DNA from: Thelephora terrestris
Lineage: Eukaryota; Basidiomycota; Agaricomycetes; Thelephorales; Thelephoraceae
Assembly: GCA_015956445.1 (NCBI GenBank)
Contig: WIUZ02000023.1
Span: 372,001 to 436,000 of the forward strand
DNA: 64,000 bases
Reading direction: 5' to 3'
The number at the start of each line of letters is the position of its first letter. The first letter of the stretch is position 1. Below are positions 56,501 to 64,000 of this stretch, piece by piece. Under the pieces are notes generated by a model. It was not told the DNA's origin. It did no database searches and saw only the letters and a program-made list of their open reading frames with translations. The position numbers and the translations under genes are program-made.

Positions 56501-58265
56501 TCGCAAATACCTCAAACGCCGACGCCGTTGAATCCCACTTCAAGCCCTTCATCATACGACCCTCTAATATCCTATACACCATCCTCCATCCTCCACATCA
56601 TCTCACTCTGTGCCGTCGTCTTCCCCAACGCCTTCGTCTTTCCCATCGCCGTCGTCTTTCCCATTGCCGTCGTCTCTCCCATCGCCGTCCGATTTTGGGA
56701 GTTCTATGTTCCTCCCGCTCCAGTTCAACCCCTCCCCGATGGATGCCTCGCTTCACCTACGCTCAACCGACCGCCGATAAACCACTTCCCAGCACCACAA
56801 GGGGATTTATGTGCGCTGCTTGGCACCACTCCCTCAGCTCCCGTCCCCTTGCGGGTCGAGGACGGCGCCGCAGCTCCTACGGACTTCGCGCTCGACGATT
56901 ACCGTCCGAGGGCCCCTTTTCGCATGACTAGCGTCGGTGTAACTCCGTCGGTATTCCTCTTGTAGACGCAGACCTCGACGCCGTCAAGTTCAAGTCCAAG
57001 CCCTTCGTCCCTTTGCTATCCGACCCTCACCAACCTCCACACACCCCACTTCTCCACCATCGTCGACTCACACCCATCGGGCTCGCTTTTCAGCCCTATC
57101 CATTTTCCTATGTATGTAGCTTGTACTCTAACATGTTCCGTAGTCCAAAACGTCTGTATTGTTGACCATTTGTGTCATCCACCGACGCGCGTCGGCGCAG
57201 GACCGTATATCCATAGCATAAAATTATATTTATTGTTTTTGTGCTAATACGAGTACCGAGTACTATACGAAAAACGTGAAGACCACGACACGTACCTGGA
57301 CCGGGCGCGATCCCCACAAAGACAATGACAGCGAGTACGACGGCCACGTTGATCACGACCGACCCCTGACGTCGGCTACACCCAACACCGATGGAGACCG
57401 CGACCTAATAGGGGAGACGATGTCGCCCCGAAGAATGTGTCTGGATGTCGAGATCCTGTTGCGATATGCTGGTGGTTTCCCGGGTCAGTAAAACTTCGGT
57501 AAATTAAGAAAGAAACCGAATGGTTAACTCACGGTTAACCGAACCAGGTAAACCTGAAAGAAACGGGAGGTAAAAACCGAATCGGTAAACCATACGGTAA
57601 ACTCGAAAAGGGCCGAATCGGTAAACCGCGAGCTTACCTTGTCGGTAAATCCTAAAAAAAACTCGCGGTTTGCTGAACTCGGTAAACTGCACGGTAAAAT
57701 CAGAAGAGGCCGAATCGGTAAACCGCGAGTATACCGCGTCGGTAAATCCTCAAAGAAACCCACGGTTTACTGGACTCGGTAAACCGTGATCGGTGGCTTC
57801 GGTAAATTTTCGGTAAACTCCGAATAAACCGGTTCGGTCACTCGCGGGTAAACCACAAAGTAAACTAGAAATTTAACTTGAAGTAAACTGACACCGGTAA
57901 GTGCCATGCAAACCGGTCAGTAAATTGTGATAAAACCCACAATTTACCAGTTGGGTAAACGGGTTCTGTAAACCGTGATCGGGTATGTTTTGAATTTACC
58001 GAACAAATTTGATCGCGGTTTACTGAGTTAGTAAGTGTCCGGTAAATATTAAAATTACTTGAGATATACTACATAGAGTAAACCACAAGGAAATTTGAAG
58101 AAAAACTGATAGAAAACAGGGTCAGTAAAGTGTAGGCAAACGTGCTGGGTAAATTTGAAAAATACTCAGCAAAAACTGGCTAGGTTTGTTGTTAGGTTAA
58201 TTTTCCATTTGCTTGCGGTTTACTCAACGTTTACCTGATCAGCAAACCAACCTTTGTCCCCAGTG
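53590..58265. repeat. Right inverted arm of the giant CACTA element
   Basis: Reverse complement of 18624-25600 without the SF3B1 fragment. Positions 54032-58265 mirror 18624-22857 exactly as far as I compared; inward of that the two arms differ mostly by C/T and G/A transitions. The uninterrupted site corresponding to the SF3B1 insertion is at 53991-53996 (gcttat). The arm begins about 150 bp after the transposase stop. Confidence 0.93.
57479..58189. repeat. Subterminal motif array, right end
   Basis: Mirror image of 18700-19410; the same CGGTAAACC/GGTTTACCG motifs in both orientations, about 29 by eye. Confidence 0.85.
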
Positions 58266-58268
58266 TGA

Positions 58269-61200
58269 AGTCTTTGTGTTTGGACGCGATCCAGACGCTT
58301 TCCTGTGTCGGGGCCTTGTCGAATGAGTCTTGGGCGCACGCTTGGATTATTCCTAGGTTTCTTTCCGTTTTGGCTCGTTTTGGTATTTGTTTTTTGTCTA
58401 GTATTTCTCTATAGAACTCCTTTTGTGTGAGTCTTGATAGCGTGGCTCCGCAGCCTACTTGGTTTGGCGGGTATGTCAGATCGAGTGCTTCTGTCGGCAA
58501 CGGTTTGCTTGCTCCTTCTTTGGCCAGTTTGTCGGCCTCCTCGTTTCCTTCGTCGCCGTTGTGGCCTTTGGTCCACTTCAGGGAGGTGCGTCCAATCCTC
58601 CATCTCATCCACGCCGTGATGCATTTGAACAGGTCTCCGTTTCGTATTCCGGACCAGTCTTGGTCTTCCCATTTTTGGGCATGCTTGGTAAGTCCATCGA
58701 TTGCGTACCTGGAGTCGGTTATGATTCTTAGGTCCTGGTTTCGGGGTTGGCGTTTAACCGCGAGTAGGATAGCCGTTAGTTCCCCTGTCTGGTTGGACTG
58801 GTTCTTGTGGTTGAGCCTCACGCTGTGGTTTCGCGGATCGTTGTGTCCGTACCACATTCCACTTCCCGCGGCTGTGGTTTCCTCCCCGTTGTTGTTGCAG
58901 GCGCCGTCTGTGTACACTGTAGTGGTGGTTTCCTGGGCGTTCGTGTGCTGGGGTGGAGGCGTTCGGGGTTCGTTCGTTTTGTTTTCATTTGTACCAAAGA
59001 TCTTAATGGTGTCCTTAAGTTCTGTGGTCTTGTTGTTTTTGTCGAAGATCCGTTCCTCTTCGTCTTCGGTGCGCCTGTCTTCACCAGTTGCGTTTGGCGG
59101 TTGGGTTACTGTCTCCGTGTTGGGGTTCCACTTGGGCTCTATCTTGTAGATCAGCGAGGCGAGTGTTGTGATGCACTCGTGGGGGTGTGGGCATTTCTCT
59201 CCCATTCTAAGCTTCTTGCACGTCTCACATGTGCATCCGGCGATTGGCTGGTGGTTCTCACTCACACTACCCAGTAGGTTGGTGGCATCCTCTACCAGTT
59301 TGACATGGTGTTTCTTCCTTAGGCATTTGGCTGGCCTCGTCTTGTAAAGCTTCTTCGCGGATTGGTCCGACTTGACGTGGTACCACAGTGGCAGCGTCTC
59401 TCTTACTCGCTTGGACGGGTTGGCCGCGTTCAGTTTGACGTTGAACTCTTTGGCCGTTTTGAGCATCATCTTGAGATCCTCGGGGAGGGTGGAGTTCCTG
59501 CTTCTCGTTTCCCAGGTTTGTATAATCGGCATGACGCGGGCCTCTGGGTCTGCATCTATCTTTTGTGATGGGGCAGCGTCTCTGCATATGAGGGCGTCGG
59601 CGAAGAATGCCCATGTCGGTCTTCTGTCGTCCAGGTTGAGGTATGCCTTGAGCCAGGTCAGGTGTATCGCCTTGTTTCTTGCTGCAATATCGAGCATTTT
59701 CTTCCCTCCCTTGCAGTGCAGGGCGGCCATCTGGGTTTGGTTAACCGTGTCCATTTTTTGATTGTTCCACATGAAGCGTCTTATCATCTTGTTTAGGTCT
59801 TCTTCGACGTGACAAGGCATGCCTTGTACCTTTGTAAGGTATTGGGTGACGCCCGCTACCTGCATCTGCAGTATCAGCCTTCATCCTTCGAGGGAGTGCT
59901 TGGTTGCGCACCATCTCGTGAGTCGTTTTTGGACGTTTTCCATTATCGGGGCCCAGGTCGTTGATTGGTCGATTTGGTTCCCCAGCCAGGCTCCCAGTAT
60001 TCTTACTGGTTCCCCATCCTTAGCGACGTGGACGTTCTCCGGTAGCGCGTCGTTCGCCTCGTTTAGGCGTCTTGAGGAGATTATTTCCTCCCTCTGGTCC
60101 GCGTTTCCGAGCGGGATAATCTCGGTCTTCTCAATGTTGAATTTGGCTCCGGAGGTCTTGCACCAGCCGTCAAGGATCCCTTGGAGGTCCGTGATTGAGT
60201 CTGTGCCGGACAGGAATACTGTTGTGTCGTCGGCGAAGAGCTTTATCTTCAGGGATTCCCTCTTGGTCGGGATCGGTATTCCGGCGATGAGGTTGGATTT
60301 CCTGATGTTTTGCGCAAGGGGTTCTATAGCAATGTCGAAGAGGAGGCACGATAGTGCGTCCCCCTGTCTGACGCCTCGTCTCACTATGAAGGGCTCGCTT
60401 AATTCGCCGTTGATGAGGACCGTGGTGGCGGCTTCGTCATATAGGGCTTTCACAATGTTGATGAAGTGGCTCGGGAACTCGAACTTCTCCAGGACCTTCC
60501 AGAGGTAGTTATGTAGGATCTTGTCGTAGGCCTTTTCTTGGTCTAGCGCCACTATGGCGCCTTTTCTGTCGGTTTGGCTCATATAGTCTATTATCAGCTT
60601 CGTCGTTTTGACTTGATCAAAGATGCTTCTGTTTTTAATAAATCCCGCCTGGTCTTCATTTATTATCTCGTGTACTACGTCTGCCAGTTTTTTTGACAGG
60701 GCTTTGGTATATATCTTGTAGTCGGTGTTGAGTAGAGTGATTGGGCGGTAATTTGCTATCTCATTCGGGTTTTTTTTCTTGTATATTGGGTTGATACATC
60801 CCTCATTGAGCCTCGCGATGCTGTCCATGCCGTTGGTTTCGATGTCGAGGTACACTTGTGTGAGGATCCAAACAATGTTGCATTTTTTCGTTGAGTTCTC
60901 CTCCTTCTCTGCTGATAGGAATTGGTCGTCCATTGACTTCCAGAGTTCGATCGGAATTCCGTCAAGTCCTGGGGCTTTTTCGTTGTTGGTCGCTCTAATG
61001 GCTCCCCTCACGTCTTCTTCGGTGGTTTCCTCACTGAGCTTCGCTTTGCTCCTTGGTGAGAGTTTGCGGTCTAATGCTGTGAGAGTCGTGTTTGTGGCAT
61101 CTCTGTCTATTTCGGCTTCAGGGTTATGTTCGGTGTACTGGATGTTGTTGTGGTACGTCGCTGCTATTCTTGCCATCTCGCGCGAGTCGCTTGTGCTCTC

Positions 61201-62445
61201 GCCCGACTCTGGGTTGATCAGGCTTTTGATGGTGTCGCGCGGTTTGTTTTCTTTGTGTCGGTTTGACCAGGTTTTCCCAATCTTCTCACCTTCTGCGGCG
61301 TCCACAGCTGCCACTGTGTTGCGGTTGCCGTGGTGTAGGTCCCTCGTGAGTGATTGTATCTCCTTCTTTATTTGCGTGGCTGCTATCTTTATTTCGTCTG
61401 TCTGTAGGTTTGGGTCGTTGAATACTTTTAGTAATTTCTCCGACAGGTTATTAATGCGTGTTTTGATCATTGGTTGGATCTTTTTCTCGTGGGCGCGGAT
61501 CATATCCCGTACCTTTGTCTTGAATTCCTTGAGCAGGCGTTGTGGTCTGTAGCCAGTCGCTCTGCGTTGTGATCGTTCCATGTCTTCTTGGAGTTTGAGG
61601 CCGAGCATTTGGATCTCCTTCTTTATTGTTTTGTTCTTGATCAGTCTGGTTGGGATCGCCCATCGGCCTCTCCCAATTTTTGGCGATGTTGGGGTGGATA
61701 TCCTGGCCGTGATTAGGTCATGGTCCGATGGGATCGGGGATGGGGCAGTTTCCCAGTTGGAACATTCGTTGAAGATGTCGTCTCGGACGTATATTCTGTC
61801 GATCCTGGATTGTGTGCCGTCCGACTCTCTGGACCACGTGTAGGTTTTATTTGTGGGATTCGCTTTCCTCCAGCCATCTACCAGGTTAAATTTGATTTTG
61901 AACTCTCGCAGGGCTTCCATTGCTTGCGGGTCGTCTATTTTGCTCGGGATTCGGTCGATCGCGTCTTCGACCAGGTTGAAGTCTCCTAGCGTGACATCCG
62001 GTTGTGTCCCATTCAGTTTCCGGGTGATTGTCTTCCAGAATTCCTTGATCTCCCTTGGGGAGTTGGGGGCGTATATTGCCAGAATGTTGATTCTTTGGGT
62101 GTCCTGCCAGGGAAGGTTCACCATAATGGCTCTCCCCGGAACGATCACAGTCTCTCTGACATCGTCTGTTTTCAGGTATTTTTTGTTCAGGACTATCGCC
62201 ACTCCCCTCGCGTTCCTGGTCTGGGGGTCTGGTGAGTAGTGGATAGTGAGCCGTGTGCCGAATAGGCCTTGGAATTGGTTGGCCAGGTCATCTGTGAGGT
62301 GGGTCTCTTGGACCGCCATGGCTGCGATGTTGTTCTCGCGTATCACCTGTGGTATGTGCATCCATTTTTCTATCTCGCCGGATTTTCTGCCTTTGATGTT
62401 TAGTGAGGCGATCTTAAAGCTCGCTTTTGCAGCCCGTTGGTGCAT
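58269..62445 (-). pseudogene. LINE ORF2: endonuclease, reverse transcriptase and RNase H
   Basis: From 62445: APE-type endonuclease (ASLNIKGRKSGEIEKWMHIP, VQETHLTDDLANQF, LGDFNLVEDAIDR, SRIDRIYV, SDHDLITARI); reverse transcriptase (NYRPITLLNTDYKIYTKALS, EDQAGFIKNRSIFDQV, GVRQGDALSCLLFDIAIEPL, the catalytic FADDTTVFLSG); then the thumb; RNase H with YTDGACNNNGE, TGELTAILLA, ITDSRYAIDGL and GNEEADKLAKEG. One in-frame TGA (59881-59883) separates RT from the downstream part where KHSLEG would be followed by an Arg in the family (CGA to TGA). The giant element interrupts after KHKDFT. Otherwise the frame is open, so this is a young copy. Confidence 0.88.
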
Positions 62446-63178
62446 CGCGTGGTTTCGCGGTGCAGGAGGACTTAGCCCCCTACCCCTGGTTGTGGGGTTG
62501 TGGTGGTGTCTGATGTGACCGTCTGCCCGGGCTGGGTATTGGCTTTGTTCGGCCGCCCAGGAACCGTTGCCTACTCTTGCGGCTCGATCATCAGGGGGCG
62601 TAGGACCGGCAACGGCTGGCCCCCCCCCTCCTGAGCGCGAAGATAATCCGAAGGAGGAGGAGGAGGTACTGGAAGTGCCGTGCTGAGTGGTCGCTAGAAT
62701 TCCCCTGTGGTCGGCAACCGCGACGGAGGGAGGAAGGTGTAGGGGACTACTACGCCGCAGGGCCTGGGGTCCTGGGGCTTTTCATCCTCTACTTCAGTGG
62801 GATTGCCACACGGGATCTTCCAGGCCTAAATAGGCCCCCGTTTCGGTGTTTACGAAGCAGTGCTTCCCCTAAGGCTTTCCTGTCCTGGGCTCCATTCGCC
62901 CAGCCAGTATATTTGGGCCTTCGGGTTTCGAGGTTTTGTTTTCCATGGCTCCGCGACCGCGCTCCTCTCCCTTGTCTCGGCAAGGGGCATCTGCCATCCC
63001 AGGATGGCAGTATTGCGGATGTCTTATCAGGTCACTTGTGTAATCGTGAGGTGGGGTGTTTATTCAAAAGGTGGTACGGTAGTACGGTCTAATACGAGCT
63101 ATGCTAGCGGATTGGGGGATGTATAGATCTTGCTTGTTTGTCGTGTCGGGCGTGTGGTATTCGGGTTGGGGCGCCTCG
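62446..63178. other. LINE region between ORF1 and ORF2
   Basis: About 730 bp without a supported frame. It contains a GC-rich, C-run-bearing part near 62615 and an imperfect inverted repeat around 62985-63005 (ggcatctgccatcccaggatggca). Confidence 0.5.
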
Positions 63179-64000
63179 TTAGGCCCTGGTGGAACTTCTC
63201 CCTCTCGCGTTGGTGCCTCTGCCGCGTGGGTAGGCGGATGCAACTTGTTTTCTAATGACTGGGCGCGTGGCCTGGGCAGTCTGGGTGGCGTTGATAAGGC
63301 TCTCGAGGGCTGGGGAGTTGGCTGGAGCGGGGTTGATCCATCCCGGGGCTTTGGTGAACTCGCACATCCCTCCAGGGTGTCCTTCGGAGTGGCAGATCGA
63401 GCAGGTGTAGATCCTCTTGGAGGTTCCGGCGCCGTTAGCCTCGGTGGCGAAGGTGACTTGTCTAACTTTGGCGATCCAGTCCTTCAGTGCGGTGTGGTCG
63501 TTTGTCGCGGGGGCTATGAAGACATTCCACGCGGGGTGACCTTCTTCTCCCGTGCCAATGTCCTCCTTTTTGACGAGTTCAAAGCGTTTGATGACAACAG
63601 AGGCGTTGATGAACCTGAGGGCCTCGTGGACTGAGCTGTTCATGGGGTGGGGTATGTTGTCCCGGAAGTAAGCAAGGAGGCGTTTAGACTCCATCGTGGG
63701 GCCGAGGTCTTCTCCGCCGAAGAGGGTGCGCTGAACCACGTGCTTGACTAGGGCTTCCGTCTTGCGTTCCGATTCGTCGAGGAATATGAAGCCTTTCAGG
63801 GTGGTGACGAACATGGTCGGGGCTGGGTTGAAGGGTATGAAGATGACCGTGATCTCCGCCGTCGAGATGAATTTCTAAGACGGGGGCGGTGTTAGTTGTT
63901 AAAATATGGTGGGGTGGGGTAGGTTCTTACCCTGTTGATTAGGCTGTCGGCGTTGGCCTGTGAGATGTTCTTGATTAAGGCACACAGTGGGGGGCCTTCT
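63179..64000 (-). CDS. LINE ORF1 (CCHC zinc-knuckle protein), partial
   Basis: Reads from the window edge CALIKNISQANADSLINR, a 56 bp intron-like gap (gtaagaac...cgtcttag), KFISTAEITVIFIPFNPAPT, MFVTTLKGFIFLDESERKTE, LLAYFRDNIPHPMNSSVHEA, ending in the zinc knuckle CSICHSEGHPGGMC (CX2CX4HX4C) and a basic Arg/Gly tail. This is a nucleic-acid-binding ORF1 protein as in Tad-type LINEs. The gap holds a stop in frame and has GT...AG ends with phase 0, so it behaves as an intron, which is unusual for a retrotransposed copy. The N-terminus is outside the window. Confidence 0.75.

Larger units (their letters stand above)
18624..58265. mobile_element. Giant cargo-carrying CACTA/EnSpm transposon, 39,642 bp
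   Basis: Left end CACTGGGGACAAAGGTTGG, right end the exact reverse complement. A 3 bp duplication TGA flanks it (18621-18623 and 58266-58268). Excising it with one TGA rebuilds an uninterrupted LINE ORF2, so the boundaries are base-exact. CACTG ends, a 3 bp duplication, dense subterminal motifs and a TNP2-type transposase inside together define the CACTA superfamily. Inverted arms occupy the ends (left to about 25600, right from about 53590). Between them lie a transposase, an accessory gene, about a dozen cargo genes and one captured host gene fragment. Perfect outer arms and an intact duplication suggest recent insertion. Typical plant and fungal CACTA elements are far shorter. Confidence 0.93.
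58266..64000 (-). mobile_element. LINE (Tad-like, RNase H-bearing), main part, continuing beyond the window
   Basis: Minus-strand non-LTR retrotransposon: ORF1 (63179 to edge), a 730 bp inter-ORF region, and ORF2 with APE endonuclease, reverse transcriptase and RNase H. The last part of ORF2 and the poly(A) tail lie at 17812-18623 on the other side of the giant element. The 5' end is outside the window. Domain order EN-RT-RNase H-zf-RVT fits the fungal Tad1 clade. Confidence 0.88.

Noticed and set aside
18624-58265. Starship-type giant element
   Set aside because: No tyrosine recombinase (DUF3435) gene at an end; instead inverted ends, a 3 bp duplication and a TNP2 transposase.
18624-58265. 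Inverted arms as an assembly artefact
   Set aside because: The arms differ by the SF3B1 fragment and inner substitutions, and each end joins a different half of one LINE with a shared TGA; an artefact would not do this. Long reads would still be welcome.
1-64000. tRNA, rRNA, CRISPR or bacterial-type features
   Set aside because: None seen; the gene structure is eukaryotic with introns throughout.

Overview
The window looks like nuclear DNA of a basidiomycete fungus, most likely an Agaricomycete. Genes are dense, with many 37-125 bp GT-AG introns, and the recognisable proteins read as basidiomycete versions of eS12, SKI8, mitoferrin, a purine phosphoribosyltransferase and Pol III RPC4. The mobile elements (Helitron, RNase-H-bearing Tad-like LINE, TNP2-type CACTA) also fit that group. 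All exon calls were made by eye from reading frames and splice signals.

Layout. Positions 1-9.6 kb are ordinary host genes: a partial glycosyltransferase, RPS12, SKI8 (divergent from RPS12), mitoferrin (convergent with SKI8), a hypoxanthine/xanthine phosphoribosyltransferase, RPC4, and a small unknown gene with a duplicated 3' segment. From about 9.8 kb to the right edge everything is nested mobile DNA. A minus-strand Helitron (9.8-17.8 kb) is interrupted by a 501 bp CACTA-type MITE (10757-11257) and a 3.2 kb palindromic foldback element (11802-14997). A LINE interrupts its Rep domain; the LINE poly(A) tail is the T-run at 17812-17845. The LINE is itself split by one very large element, 18624-58265, and resumes at 58266 to the window end.

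The main discovery is that 39,642 bp element. It starts CACTGGGG, ends CCCCAGTG, is flanked by a 3 bp duplication (TGA), and removing it with one TGA restores the LINE reading frame exactly. It has inverted arms of about 4.7 and 7.0 kb; the outer 4.2 kb match without indels. About 30 subterminal GTTTACCG-like motifs lie at each end. It carries a multi-exon TNP2-type CACTA transposase (49.5-53.4 kb), an accessory gene (47.2-49.3 kb) and roughly 20 kb of cargo. It is therefore a giant, gene-carrying CACTA transposon that looks recently inserted.

The cargo includes a JmjC protein with a Cys cluster, a degenerate WW protein, two RING proteins, a WD40 protein with a C-terminal membrane segment, a coiled-coil/NLS pair, two further paralogous pairs of unknown function, a shortened second copy of the accessory gene, and an unknown four-exon gene. 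A 2.2 kb fragment of the splicing-factor gene SF3B1, still holding an intron, sits in the left arm only, between 5 bp ATAAG repeats. Transposase and accessory protein presumably act on the subterminal repeats. What the chromatin- and ubiquitin-type cargo does for element or host is not visible from sequence.
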